A stretch of 64,000 bases of DNA from Comamonas testosteroni (GCF_003569915.1 NZ_KZ984439.1:310001-374000); one strand, 5' to 3'. Shown: positions 35,947 through 44,633, numbered from the stretch's first letter. Notes: generated by a model not told the origin, from the sequence alone. Translations and numbers: made by a program.

Positions 35947-36697
35947 GATCGATTTCCTCCTTTTCCCTCCGGGGCCAACCAGAAGGCTTTGTTTCTTGAA
36001 TCCGATCAATGGGTTAGCCATAGATCGAACAACATGAAGACCATTCTGCAATTGTCAGAAACTATCGCCAGAGGGTAAAGGTCATGAAATCTTGTGAGTC
36101 AAATCTTACAAATTGATCCTTTTTGCAAATCGATAGATTTTTTCTTACAGCGAACAAGCTAGATCTCTGAAATTCCCCTCTTGAACCGCTGTAAAAAGCC
36201 TCGAGCAATCCAAGTTGTGACTAAGCATTTGAAGGACTGATACCTACCCTTTTCTAGGTATTTACGATGTGTTGTTTTCAGACACTCCAGGGCGACATTG
36301 GGTGAATTCGAGGCATACAGAATTGGCGCCAAGCGCGCAATCCCTCAAATTTGGTATGTGTTGCCGAGACCGCAACATGCCCAGAACTCGCGACACGGCG
36401 CGGTGAGCCCGCATGTTTCGCCAAGAAGGCGAAGAACCGCAGGCAGTTTTGCGCGCTGCGAACACAATTCTTAACTTTGGCTTAATGCGACCCGAGCATT
36501 CTTGGGCCGGAGACGACTGATGCTCGCGCGGTGTAGAGGAAAGCCAAGGCGCAAGGCCTTGCAGTTGACGCAAATCAAGTCGCAGGCGCACCCCCTTCAA
36601 TATATTTTTTTGCACATTAAATGTATTTATTTAATACATAAATTTGCATAAAGCACTCATGATTTTTTGGGTGCTTGCGATATTGAAAGGAAGGGCC
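35947..36697. other. 751-bp AT-rich divergent regulatory region between the adhesin and ttrBCA
   Basis: No convincing gene is present. The region is much richer in A+T than its neighbours. The adhesin promoter should lie in the left part and the ttr promoter in the right part. Noted elements: an inverted repeat TACCTA/TAGGTA with an 8-bp spacer (36241-36260) and an FNR-type site with a matching -10 hexamer (36565-36606). Confidence 0.6.
36565..36606 (+). promoter_or_regulatory. FNR-type site and -10 element of the ttrBCA promoter
   Basis: TTGAC-GCAA-ATCAA (36565-36578) matches the FNR/Anr consensus TTGAT-N4-ATCAA at nine of ten fixed positions. A TATATT hexamer at 36601-36606 would set transcription start near 36613, placing the FNR site centre (36571.5) at -41.5. 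That is exactly the class II activator position. This predicts anaerobic induction of tetrathionate reductase. Confidence 0.65.
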
Positions 36698-37567
36698 ATG
36701 CCGCTTCACCCGCAAGACCAAGCCGACTGCCGCTGTGCGGACTCTGTCGCTGACACGCAGCGCTGCTGCAGCCAGACTCCTGCCACGCTGGCGCTCTCTT
36801 CAAACGATTCGCCGTCTTTGCCATTGCCGGCCAAGCGCGGCTTTTTGCAGGGTTTGATTGCTGCGGCCATGGCGGCCGTGGCCGCCCCTGCAGCTGCCGC
36901 ATTGCCCGGCGCGAGCGGATTTCAGCCACCGCGCCGCCCCGGTATGGCTGGCAAGCGCTTTGGCATGCTGGTCGATATGCGCAAATGCATTGGCTGCCAG
37001 GCCTGTACGGTGAGTTGCTCGGTCGAGAACCAACCGCCGATTGGGCAGTTCCGCACCACGGTGCTGCAGTACGAAGTCGACCAGCCCGGCGAAACCCTGC
37101 CCGCCATGGTCAGCCTGCCGCGACTGTGCAACCACTGTGATGAGCCGCCCTGCGTGCCGGTCTGCCCCGTGCAGGCTACGTTTCAGCGCAGCGACGGCAT
37201 TGTGCTGGTCGATAACGAGCGCTGCGTGGGCTGCGGCTACTGCGTGCAGGCCTGCCCGTATGACGCGCGCTTTATCAACCACGAGACGCAGACCGCCGAC
37301 AAATGCACCTTTTGTGAGCACCGCCTGGAAGCCGGCCTGCTGCCCGCCTGTGTGGAAAGCTGTGTGGGCGGCGCGCGCGTGATTGGTGACTTGAATGATG
37401 CGGACAGCGAGATCAACCACCGAATTGCAGCCCACAAGGACGAGATCAAGGTCCTCAAGCCCGGCATGAAGACCAAGCCCCATGTGTTCTACATCGGCTT
37501 GCCTGATGAATTCGTCAACGGTGTGGATGGTCAGGCGACCGTGCGCCTGGTCGCCGAGCATCTGTGA
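36698..37567 (+). CDS. ttrB: Tetrathionate reductase iron-sulfur subunit B
   Basis: A 289-residue periplasm-facing electron-transfer subunit. After an N-terminal extension with a hydrophobic signal-like segment (KRGFLQGLIAAAMAAVAAPA) come four cysteine clusters for four [4Fe-4S] centres: CIGCQACTVSC, CNHCDEPPCVPVCP, CVGCGYCVQACP and CTFC...CVESC. I chose the ATG at 36698 because GAAAGGAAGG lies just upstream. TtrB passes electrons from the TtrC quinol oxidase to TtrA. The presumed Tat motif has KR rather than RR, and the N-terminus is about 60 residues longer before the hydrophobic part than usual; it may travel with TtrA. First gene of ttrBCA. Confidence 0.87.
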   Translation: MPLHPQDQADCRCADSVADTQRCCSQTPATLALSSNDSPSLPLPAKRGFLQGLIAAAMAAVAAPAAAALPGASGFQPPRRPGMAGKRFGMLVDMRKCIGCQACTVSCSVENQPPIGQFRTTVLQYEVDQPGETLPAMVSLPRLCNHCDEPPCVPVCPVQATFQRSDGIVLVDNERCVGCGYCVQACPYDARFINHETQTADKCTFCEHRLEAGLLPACVESCVGGARVIGDLNDADSEINHRIAAHKDEIKVLKPGMKTKPHVFYIGLPDEFVNGVDGQATVRLVAEHL

Positions 37568-37580
37568 AAGGAGTCCCGCC

Positions 37581-38621
37581 ATGCAAATCATCGAACTCCT
37601 GACCCCTTCCTACGAAGCCGCCTGGCTGCCCTGGGCCGTGCAGTATTTCTTTCTGGTTGGCATTGCCACCGGCGCGGCTTTGCTCACATCGGCCTGCGCC
37701 TTTGGCCCGGCCCATAGCCTGCGCCAGCGCCTGCTGCCCACGGCGGTGCTGGTGCTGGCGATGAGCGCCGTTGCCGCGCCTGTGGCCCTGCTGGCGGACT
37801 TGCACCAGCCCGCGCGCTTCTGGCATTTTTATGCGCACCTCACACCCTGGTCGTGGATGAGCCTGGGCGCGGTGCTAATGCCGACCTTTGTCACGCTGTG
37901 CCTGCTGATGTGCGCGCTGTGGTGGCTGGGCAAGCCGGGGCTGATGCGCGCTCTTGCGCCGCTGCTGGTGCTGTCCACGCTCTCCATCGTGGTCTATACG
38001 GGCGCGGAAATCATGGTCGTGCGCTCGCGCCCGCTGTGGAACACGCTGTGGGTGCCCATCAATCTGGCGCTCAGCGGCTGGCTGGCAACCGTGGGCATGG
38101 GCTTTGTGCTGTACCGCTTTCTGCCCAAGACTTTGCAGCCTGATGCCGAGGCTCTGCACGCCCTGCGCAATCTGGGCCTGTGGCTGGCAACGGCACTGGT
38201 CACCAGCGCGCTGACCTGGGGTGTTTACGGCCTTAGCGGCCAGAGCCCCTCGTTTGATCTGGCCTTGCGCCTGTTCCGCGAATTCCCCGTCTGGCGCTTG
38301 TCCATGCTCGGCTCTGCCGTGTTGGGCGCGGCGGTGGTGATTGCGCTGCTGCGTGGTGAGCGCCGCCTGGGTGCCAAGGGCTACACGCTAGTGCTGGGCA
38401 TCGGCTTGGCCGCCAGCGCCTGGGCCTTCCGCTGGGCGCTATTCATGGGCGTGCAAGGCGTGCCCAAGTTTGGCGCGGGGCTGTATCTGTACAGCATGCC
38501 GCTGGGCGGCGATGGCCTGCTGGGCATGGTGGGCGTGGCGGGACTGTGCGTGGCACTGGTGGCGATGGCGACCTGGGCGCTGGAGCTGTTCCCGGCCCGC
38601 AAGCCTGCTTTGAGTGCTTAG
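37581..38621 (+). CDS. ttrC: Tetrathionate reductase membrane subunit C (NrfD family)
   Basis: A 346-residue polytopic membrane protein with about nine hydrophobic helices. It opens MQIIELLTPSYEAAWLPWAV, typical of NrfD/TtrC quinol-oxidising anchors. AAAGGAG precedes the ATG at 37581, 13 bp after the ttrB stop. It takes electrons from the quinol pool and hands them to TtrB. Length is close to Salmonella TtrC (about 340). Confidence 0.88.
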   Translation: MQIIELLTPSYEAAWLPWAVQYFFLVGIATGAALLTSACAFGPAHSLRQRLLPTAVLVLAMSAVAAPVALLADLHQPARFWHFYAHLTPWSWMSLGAVLMPTFVTLCLLMCALWWLGKPGLMRALAPLLVLSTLSIVVYTGAEIMVVRSRPLWNTLWVPINLALSGWLATVGMGFVLYRFLPKTLQPDAEALHALRNLGLWLATALVTSALTWGVYGLSGQSPSFDLALRLFREFPVWRLSMLGSAVLGAAVVIALLRGERRLGAKGYTLVLGIGLAASAWAFRWALFMGVQGVPKFGAGLYLYSMPLGGDGLLGMVGVAGLCVALVAMATWALELFPARKPALSA

Positions 38622-38643
38622 AACTGCATTTTTAAGCCAAATC

Positions 38644-38691
38644 GACCTCTAGTCCTTACAACATATGCGCAAGCAGCTATTTATTTGATAG
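38644..38691 (+). repeat. Dispersed palindromic repeat, copy 8 (between ttrC and ttrA)
   Basis: CTCTAGTCCTTACAAC, then ATATGCGCAAGCAG, then CTATTTATTTGATAG. It sits inside the ttrBCA operon, in the 103-bp gap before ttrA, so any hairpin it forms must still allow read-through to ttrA. Confidence 0.55.
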
Positions 38692-38724
38692 TTGCAGCTG
38701 CTGCGCTGGCTTCTCTTTTCGACC

Positions 38725-41700
38725 ATGACAGACAAGAAACTCTCCCCTGAACAATCTCAAGACGCTGACGTGGCCCGCCGCCGCATGCTGCTGCGCGGCG
38801 GCGCAGTCGCCGGTGGCCTGGCCGCCTTTGCTGCAGGCTATGGCGAAACAGTCGCCAAAGGCGCCAAGGGCTTGATCACCGGTACCTCCGGCAAGACCAC
38901 GAAAAGCGCCACGCGCGGCAATTCGCTGACGCCCGAGTTCCGCATCGACCCCGCCACTGGCCAGCTGACGACCCAGCCCGGCCAGGTGGTCAGTCCCTCG
39001 TCGTGCCTGGGTTGCTGGACGCAGTGCGGCGTGCGCCTGCGTGTCGATACCGCAGATAACCAGATCATCCGCATCGCAGGCAACCCCTACCACCCGCTGG
39101 CCACAACCAACCCCGCGCCCATGGAAACACCGGTGCGCGAGGTCTATGCCATGCTCGGCGGCGACAACGGTCTGGAAGGCCGCGCCACCAGCTGCGCGCG
39201 CGGCTCCGCCATGCTGGAGCACCAGAAGGCCCCGCACCGCGTGCTCAAGCCTTTGAAGCGCGTGGGCCCGCGCGGCTCCGGCCAGTGGAAGACGATTTCG
39301 CTCGAAGAGCTGGTCCAAGAGATTTGCGAAGGCGGCAATCTGTTTGGCGAAGGCCATGTCGAAGGCCTGGCCGCCATCCGCGATGTGAACACGCTGATTG
39401 ACCCGGCCAACCCCGAATACGGCCCCAAGGCCAACCAATTGCTGGTGACCGAGGCCGCCAACGAAGGCCGCACGCCGCTGGTCAACCGCTTTGCCAAGCA
39501 GGCGTTTGGCACCATCAACGTCAGCAACCACGGCTCTTACTGCGGCCAGACCTACCGCGTGGGCACCGGCGCGGCGCTGGGCGATATGGCGGGCATGCCG
39601 CACGGCAAGCCAGATTGGAAAAACTCGCGCTTTGGCCTGTTTATCGGCACCTCGCCCGCGCAGTCGGGCAACCCCTTCCAGCGCGTGGGCCGCGAACTGG
39701 CCGAGGCGCGCTCGCGCAGCGAACACACCTATAAATATGTGGTGGTCTCGCCCATGCTGCCCACCTCGTCCAGCCATGCGGCGGGCGACAACAACCGCTG
39801 GCTGCCCGTCAAACCCGGCAGCGATCTGGCGCTGGCCATGGGCCTGATCCGCTGGATCATCGATAACGAGCGCTACGACGCACAGTTCCTCACCCAGCCC
39901 GGCCCCGCCGCCATGGCAGCTGCGGGCGAGGCATCGTGGAGCAACGCCACACATTTGCTCATCAACGAGCCCAAGCACCCGCGCTTTGGCCAGTTCTTGC
40001 GCGGTGCGGATATCGGCCTGCCCATGCCAGAACCGGTCGACGACAAAACGCCCGCCGAAGATGTGTATGTGGTGCAACTGGCTGATGGGAGCCTGGCCCC
40101 GCACACCGTGGCCCAGAGCGCGCAACTGCTGGTGGAGCGCGACTTCACGCCCGCCAAGGCCGCAGACGCCACCGAAGAACCCGTAGCACTCAAAATCTGT
40201 AGCGCCTTTGCCAAACTGCGTGCAGAGTCTCACCGCAAAACGCTGGATGAATATGCCGCGCTGTGCGGCGTGCCCGTCCAAGAGATCGAAGACCTGGCGC
40301 GCGAATTCACCAGCCATGGCAAGCAGGCCGTGGCCAACTCGCACGGCGGCACCATGAACGGCTCGGGCTTTTACACCGCCTACGCCATTGCCATGCTCAA
40401 CAACCTCATCGGCAACCTCAACGTCAAAGGCGGCTGGGTGATGGACGCCGGGCCGTTTGGCCCCTTTGGCCCCGGCCCGCGCTACAACTTTGCGCAGTTT
40501 GATGGGGCCGTCAAACCGCGCGGCGTGGCGCTGTCGCGCACCAAGTTTCCGTACGAAAAAACCAGCGAGTTCAAACGCAAAAAAGAAGCAGGCCAGAACC
40601 CCTACCCCGCCAAAGCGCCCTGGTACCCCGCGCCCGGCGGGCTCTCCAGCGAAATGCTGGCCGCCGGCATGCTGGGCTACCCCTACCCGGTCAAGGCCTG
40701 GATCAACCACATGAGCAACCCGATCTACGCCGTCTGCGGGTTTGAGAACACCTTGGCCGCCAGCATCAAAGACGTCAAAAAGCTGCCGCTGTTTGTCTCG
40801 GTCGACCCCTTCATCAACGAGACCTCGGCCCTGGCCGACTACATCGTGCCCGACACCGTCACGTACGAGAGCTGGGGCATTGGCGCGCCCTGGGCCGATG
40901 TGCTGGCCAAAAGCAGCACCGTGCGCTGGCCCACCGTCGATGCCGCCACCGCCAAAACCGCAGACGGCCAGCCCATCGCCTTTGAAAGCTTTATCTTTGC
41001 CGTAGCCAAGCAATTGGGCCTGCCCGGCTTTGGCAAGAATGCGATGAGCACCAAAGACGGCGAGCCACTCGACCTCGAAAACGCCGAAGACTTCTACCTG
41101 CGCGGCATCTGCAACATCGCCTACCAGGCGGGCAAGCCCGTGCCGGAAGCCAGCGACGACGACATCGCCATCACCGGCCTCACCCGCTGGATGCCCGCGC
41201 TGCAGCAACGCCTGAAACCCGAAGAACTGCGCCGCGTCGCCATGGTGATGAGCCGGGGCGGCCGCTTTGACAAGGTGGAAGACGCCTGGAAGGGCGACCA
41301 GCTCAAGCTGCAAGCCAAATTCCCCGCCACCTTCTGGCACGAAGGTTTGAGCAAAATGCGCCACTCCATGACCGGCGAGCGCTACAGCGGCTGCCCCACC
41401 TGGTACCCCACGCGCCTGGCCGACGGCAGCGACATGCGCGCCGTGTTTACCGAGCAGGACTGGCCGCTAACCATGACCAGCTACAAATCCAACCTGATGA
41501 GCAGCATGTCCATCGCGGCCTCGCGCCTGCGCCAGGTGCACCCGCACAACCCCGTCAGCATCAACAAGGCCGACGCGGCCAAGCTGGGCATTGCCAATGG
41601 CGACCACATCGAGCTGAGCACCCCCGGCGGCCAGCTACAAGCCGTAGCCCTGGTGCGCGCCGGTATTGCGCCGGGCGCTATTGCTATTGAACATGGCTAC

Positions 41701-41901
41701 GGACACAAGCAGTTGGGAGCCGTGGCGCATGTGGTGGATGGCAAGGCGACGCATGCCAATCCACAGCATGGTCAGGGCGTCAATCTGAACACGCTGGGCT
41801 TTGCGGACCCTACGCGGCCTGCTAAGGACAATGTTTGGATTGATTGGGTTTCGGGGGCGGTGGTTAGGCAGGGGTTGCCTGTTCGCGTAATAAAGGTTTA
41901 A
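38725..41901 (+). CDS. ttrA: Tetrathionate reductase molybdopterin subunit A
   Basis: A 1,058-residue catalytic subunit of the DMSO-reductase family that reduces tetrathionate to thiosulfate in the periplasm. It has a Tat signal (VARRRMLLRGGAVAGG) and an N-terminal [4Fe-4S] site (C94, C97, C101, C157). The expected molybdenum-ligating cysteine is in SNHGSYCGQTYRVG (C273), and the conserved C-terminal molybdopterin-binding fold is present. Length is near Salmonella TtrA (about 1,020). The ATG at 38725 lacks a strong ribosome-binding site. Order B-C-A matches Salmonella, but the usual ttrRS two-component genes are not adjacent. Confidence 0.9.
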   Translation: MTDKKLSPEQSQDADVARRRMLLRGGAVAGGLAAFAAGYGETVAKGAKGLITGTSGKTTKSATRGNSLTPEFRIDPATGQLTTQPGQVVSPSSCLGCWTQCGVRLRVDTADNQIIRIAGNPYHPLATTNPAPMETPVREVYAMLGGDNGLEGRATSCARGSAMLEHQKAPHRVLKPLKRVGPRGSGQWKTISLEELVQEICEGGNLFGEGHVEGLAAIRDVNTLIDPANPEYGPKANQLLVTEAANEGRTPLVNRFAKQAFGTINVSNHGSYCGQTYRVGTGAALGDMAGMPHGKPDWKNSRFGLFIGTSPAQSGNPFQRVGRELAEARSRSEHTYKYVVVSPMLPTSSSHAAGDNNRWLPVKPGSDLALAMGLIRWIIDNERYDAQFLTQPGPAAMAAAGEASWSNATHLLINEPKHPRFGQFLRGADIGLPMPEPVDDKTPAEDVYVVQLADGSLAPHTVAQSAQLLVERDFTPAKAADATEEPVALKICSAFAKLRAESHRKTLDEYAALCGVPVQEIEDLAREFTSHGKQAVANSHGGTMNGSGFYTAYAIAMLNNLIGNLNVKGGWVMDAGPFGPFGPGPRYNFAQFDGAVKPRGVALSRTKFPYEKTSEFKRKKEAGQNPYPAKAPWYPAPGGLSSEMLAAGMLGYPYPVKAWINHMSNPIYAVCGFENTLAASIKDVKKLPLFVSVDPFINETSALADYIVPDTVTYESWGIGAPWADVLAKSSTVRWPTVDAATAKTADGQPIAFESFIFAVAKQLGLPGFGKNAMSTKDGEPLDLENAEDFYLRGICNIAYQAGKPVPEASDDDIAITGLTRWMPALQQRLKPEELRRVAMVMSRGGRFDKVEDAWKGDQLKLQAKFPATFWHEGLSKMRHSMTGERYSGCPTWYPTRLADGSDMRAVFTEQDWPLTMTSYKSNLMSSMSIAASRLRQVHPHNPVSINKADAAKLGIANGDHIELSTPGGQLQAVALVRAGIAPGAIAIEHGYGHKQLGAVAHVVDGKATHANPQHGQGVNLNTLGFADPTRPAKDNVWIDWVSGAVVRQGLPVRVIKV

Positions 41902-41951
41902 ATAACGGATACACATGTTACAACCTTACCAAGACCGTAATCATTTACTAA

Positions 41952-43517
41952 ATGATCAATCCATTTGCAATTCATACAAATAAATTAAATATGCATATCA
42001 CCGATTGGATAGACTTTGGACAGGTCTCTGCAGAAAGAGACGGAAACTTGTCAAAATATTTCTATGAAAATGGAATTTTACAACCAACAATTAACACCAA
42101 ATACTCTTTTTTGATATTGGGAAGAAAAGGAGCTGGAAAAACTGCTGTTTTTCAGCATTTTTCAGAAAATCCTGAAAAATATATTTTAAAAAATGATTCC
42201 AGCATTAATCTTTCTCTTCAAGATTATAGCTGGAATATTCACTCCCTATTATCCGCCGAAGGGAAAGCCCCTTCGTTGGCATATATTCAATCTTGGAAAT
42301 ATATAATCTACCTTATTGCCGTCAAAAATTTAATAGAATCAGGCATCAGCAACAATAAAATCAAAAATGCAAAAAGAATAATTGAAAAAATATATACATC
42401 CCCATACCCAAATCTTGGGCAAATAATTGGACAAAAATTGCTCCAACTTAGCAAATTAAAGCTACCAACAGGAAGTCTAGATTTAGAAGACTCCGCGCTA
42501 GACAGCATTACCGCCTCCGGCGGGGAAATTGAATTTTCTGACATACAACAAAATCAGACACTTCAATCTTCAATAAATAAGTCTATTGAACGAATTTCTG
42601 ACATATTGGAGGATACATTAATTACAAGCCTCAATAATAATAGAATATTTATTTCATTTGATCGAATTGATGAGGCATGGGATGTAGCATCCTTTGGATC
42701 CAGTCAACGAATAATTGCAGGATTAATCGGTGCTTCGGAATACATTTCCCAGAAATTCAACGGAAAATTGCGTCCAATTGTTTTTCTCAGAGAGGATATA
42801 TTCGAAACCTTGGATATTAATGACAAAAACAAATTAAGGTCTGATTGTGGAAAATTACTTGCATGGTCAAAAGATGGATTATCTAGATTGATTCTTGAGA
42901 GAGTAAATTTTTACGCAAAAAAACACAATAAACAGATATTTTCGAAAGTGGATGACTTATTTGACAAAGAGCAAATGAGACAACAACGAGCACCATTTGA
43001 CCATATGCTGTTAAGAACAATGGTCCGTCCACGCGATTTCATAAAATTTTTTGAACTCATAAAACAGGATATGAAGGATAGAAAAGATCATCCATTCGAA
43101 CCTGAGGAAGTTAACTCCGAAAAAATTGAGTGTCAGTCCATTTACAATGCTGAGCCTGCTTATTCTGAGTGGCTTGTTGAAGAGTTACGCGACGAATGGC
43201 TTGTTCAGCATCCTATTATTAACGAATTATTCACGGCAATTCAAAATAATGGAAAAACAATTCTTAGCCACGAAGAGTTTACCGGAGCCTTTAAGAAAGT
43301 TGCGGGAGAAACATCAGAAATAGACATAACAAATCATCTAAAATTCATGTTCGAAAACTCTATCATTGGCTTCAAAATTGGCAATTCTCAGCAATGGAAA
43401 TTTAAATGTTTCTATAAAGCACAAGGTTTTATTGAATCCTCACAATACAAAGTACATGACGGTTTGCATCGAGGCTTAAACTTAAAAGAGCCAAGAGCTA
43501 TTGCAAGTAACGAATAA
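41952..43517 (+). CDS. AT-rich P-loop ATPase, possibly of the Sll1717/ORC-CDC6-like group
   Basis: A 521-residue protein with Walker A LGRKGAGKTAVF (about residues 77-88) and a Walker B-like NNNRIFISFDRIDEAWD (about 230-246). An N-terminal segment opens MINPFAIHTNKL and a long helical C-terminal half has no recognised enzymatic motif. I recall related ATPases (Sll1717 family, ORC-CDC6-like) from bacterial defence loci, but that match is from memory. Base composition is about one-third GC against roughly 60% or more around it, and codon use differs, so it looks horizontally acquired. No ribosome-binding site is evident at the ATG. It stands alone after ttrA with no partner gene, so its effector, if any, must be internal or elsewhere. 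Confidence 0.6.
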   Translation: MINPFAIHTNKLNMHITDWIDFGQVSAERDGNLSKYFYENGILQPTINTKYSFLILGRKGAGKTAVFQHFSENPEKYILKNDSSINLSLQDYSWNIHSLLSAEGKAPSLAYIQSWKYIIYLIAVKNLIESGISNNKIKNAKRIIEKIYTSPYPNLGQIIGQKLLQLSKLKLPTGSLDLEDSALDSITASGGEIEFSDIQQNQTLQSSINKSIERISDILEDTLITSLNNNRIFISFDRIDEAWDVASFGSSQRIIAGLIGASEYISQKFNGKLRPIVFLREDIFETLDINDKNKLRSDCGKLLAWSKDGLSRLILERVNFYAKKHNKQIFSKVDDLFDKEQMRQQRAPFDHMLLRTMVRPRDFIKFFELIKQDMKDRKDHPFEPEEVNSEKIECQSIYNAEPAYSEWLVEELRDEWLVQHPIINELFTAIQNNGKTILSHEEFTGAFKKVAGETSEIDITNHLKFMFENSIIGFKIGNSQQWKFKCFYKAQGFIESSQYKVHDGLHRGLNLKEPRAIASNE

Positions 43518-43640
43518 AAAGTCAGCTCACAAAGCATTGGCACTCTGCGGTGCCAATGCCCGCAGCCCGAACCGCGTGCCGCAGGCGCAGACACACGGGT
43601 GGATGCGGGATCGGACGGCCTGCGAGATTTATGACGAAAT

Positions 43641-43690
43641 TGGCTTCTAGTCTAGATATTAAATAGGCTAGCCGCTATCAAAATTCATCA
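43641..43690 (+). repeat. Dispersed palindromic repeat, copy 9
   Basis: CTTCTAGTCTAGATATTA, then AATAGGCTAGC, then CGCTATCAAAATTCAT. CTAGTCTAG and the flanking TAGGCTAG provide the internal symmetry. Confidence 0.6.
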
Positions 43691-43746
43691 AGAAGCTATC
43701 CCGCACCCGCATCCGGTATTGCCCCTTTTGCCCACGCCTGCGACGG

Positions 43747-43870
43747 CAAGTTCTTGGGGCTGGCAGTTGCACCGCAGAGTGCAACTGCATCGTCATCACT
43801 TTTACGGCAACGTGTTTGAACGGAGCAGCTTGCTGCGCAGTGCGTTTTGCCGTACAGCCCCAAGAACTTG
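43747..43870. repeat. Three-way-junction palindromic element
   Basis: The outer arms CAAGTTCTTGGGGCTG (43747-43762) and CAGCCCCAAGAACTTG (43855-43870) are perfect 16-bp inverted repeats. Inside are hairpin A, GCAGTTGCAC/GTGCAACTGC (43763-43788), and hairpin B, TACGGCAA/TTGCCGTA (43803-43854), itself capped by GCAGC/GCTGC (43825-43836). The arms abut without spare bases, as in a folded RNA or a palindromic mobile element. Confidence 0.75.
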
Positions 43871-43935
43871 ACGGCGCAGGTTTGCCCGCAGGCGAAGCCG
43901 GAGGGACGGGGGCAGCAGGGGTCCGCCTTCTTTTG

Positions 43936-43967
43936 CCTACTTTTCTTGGCGAAGCAAGAAAAGTAGG
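43936..43967. terminator. 13-bp perfect hairpin
   Basis: CCTACTTTTCTTG (43936-43948) and CAAGAAAAGTAGG (43955-43967) pair perfectly around GCGAAG. I recall this kind of hairpin as a recurrent intergenic element in Burkholderiales. There is no long T tract immediately after it, so it may be a repeat rather than a simple terminator. Confidence 0.55.
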
Positions 43968-44071
43968 TCGGCTGGCGGGCCGAGACCCGCCTCCTGCCAG
44001 TCAATCAGGCAAGTCGCAAAACAAGCACCGCTGCGGCAAACTAAGCGCCACTTAAATCCACCCATGTCGCC

Positions 44072-44470
44072 ATGACAAATCTCGCCCCACCTCCAACCAC
44101 AAAAGACGACCTGGACCTCTGGCTCCAGCACGCCGCAGGCAAGCTGCTTCTCGACGCCACCCGCGAGCGCGCACGCAGCAAGTTGCCTGCAGATTTAAGC
44201 GATGAGGCCCGCACCGCCGCGCTGCAGGCGGTGGATGATGCCGTGTATGGGCTGATGCAATTGCTGGACGGCGTGAGCGACCCGCTCTCCAACGACGAGT
44301 GTTACGTCACGCTGCGCACGACCGCCGAGCTGCGCCGCAGCAGCGACGATGCGGTGCTGCATGCGCTGGATTTGCAGGACGGCGACGGCATGTGCATGGG
44401 CTTTCATGGCTGGGTGGACGGCGATTTTGGGGATTTTCCGGTGACGGAGGACGATAGCGCCCCGTCCTGA
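44072..44470 (+). CDS. Small acidic hypothetical protein
   Basis: A 132-residue soluble protein with a helical N-terminal half (LQHAAGKLLLDATRERARSK; TAALQAVDDAVYGLMQLLDG) and a very acidic C-terminus (DGWVDGDFGDF-like region ending in DDSAPS). I do not recognise the family. Codon use is like the host. It stands alone between the structured intergenic region and the Rieske oxygenase gene. Confidence 0.6.
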   Translation: MTNLAPPPTTKDDLDLWLQHAAGKLLLDATRERARSKLPADLSDEARTAALQAVDDAVYGLMQLLDGVSDPLSNDECYVTLRTTAELRRSSDDAVLHALDLQDGDGMCMGFHGWVDGDFGDFPVTEDDSAPS

Positions 44471-44579
44471 GATTGGCACCCAACAGGCCGCAAGTCTTGA
44501 TGGAATATGGGCTTTTACTTTGCTTTTACTTTGCTTTTAATAGCAGCAGCACCGTTCAAACGGGTAAACCCTTTACAAA

Positions 44580-44599
44580 TACCAACTGATCAGTCGGTA
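44580..44599. promoter_or_regulatory. 20-bp palindromic operator upstream of the Rieske oxygenase gene
   Basis: TACC-A-ACTGATCAGT-C-GGTA is a palindrome with one mismatched pair (44584/44595), 54 bp before the start codon. TetR-family regulators bind palindromes of this size, and a TetR gene lies directly downstream of the oxygenase gene. Confidence 0.6.
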
Positions 44600-44633
44600 C
44601 ATTGAAGCGGTATCGACCTGACCGGGGATTGCC

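Larger units (their letters stand above)
43518..44071. other. 554-bp structured intergenic region after the AT-rich ATPase
   Basis: No gene with credible coding character. It contains a copy of the dispersed repeat (43641-43690), a three-way-junction element (43747-43870) and a 13-bp hairpin (43936-43967). GC-rich again, so it does not belong to the same insert as the ATPase gene. Confidence 0.6.

Noticed and set aside
36241-36260. NarL-type site TACCTA/TAGGTA
   Set aside because: The inverted repeat is real, but spacing and heptamer matches do not fit the NarL consensus well, so it is noted only as part of the intergenic region.
36262-36615. 117-codon minus-strand frame in the adhesin/ttr intergenic region
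   Set aside because: GTG start lacking a ribosome-binding site, unusual composition, and it overlaps the FNR-type site and ttr promoter.
38677-41364. 895-codon minus-strand frame opposite ttrA
   Set aside because: Antisense of ttrA with no domain; ttrA has the Tat signal, cysteine cluster and molybdenum ligand.
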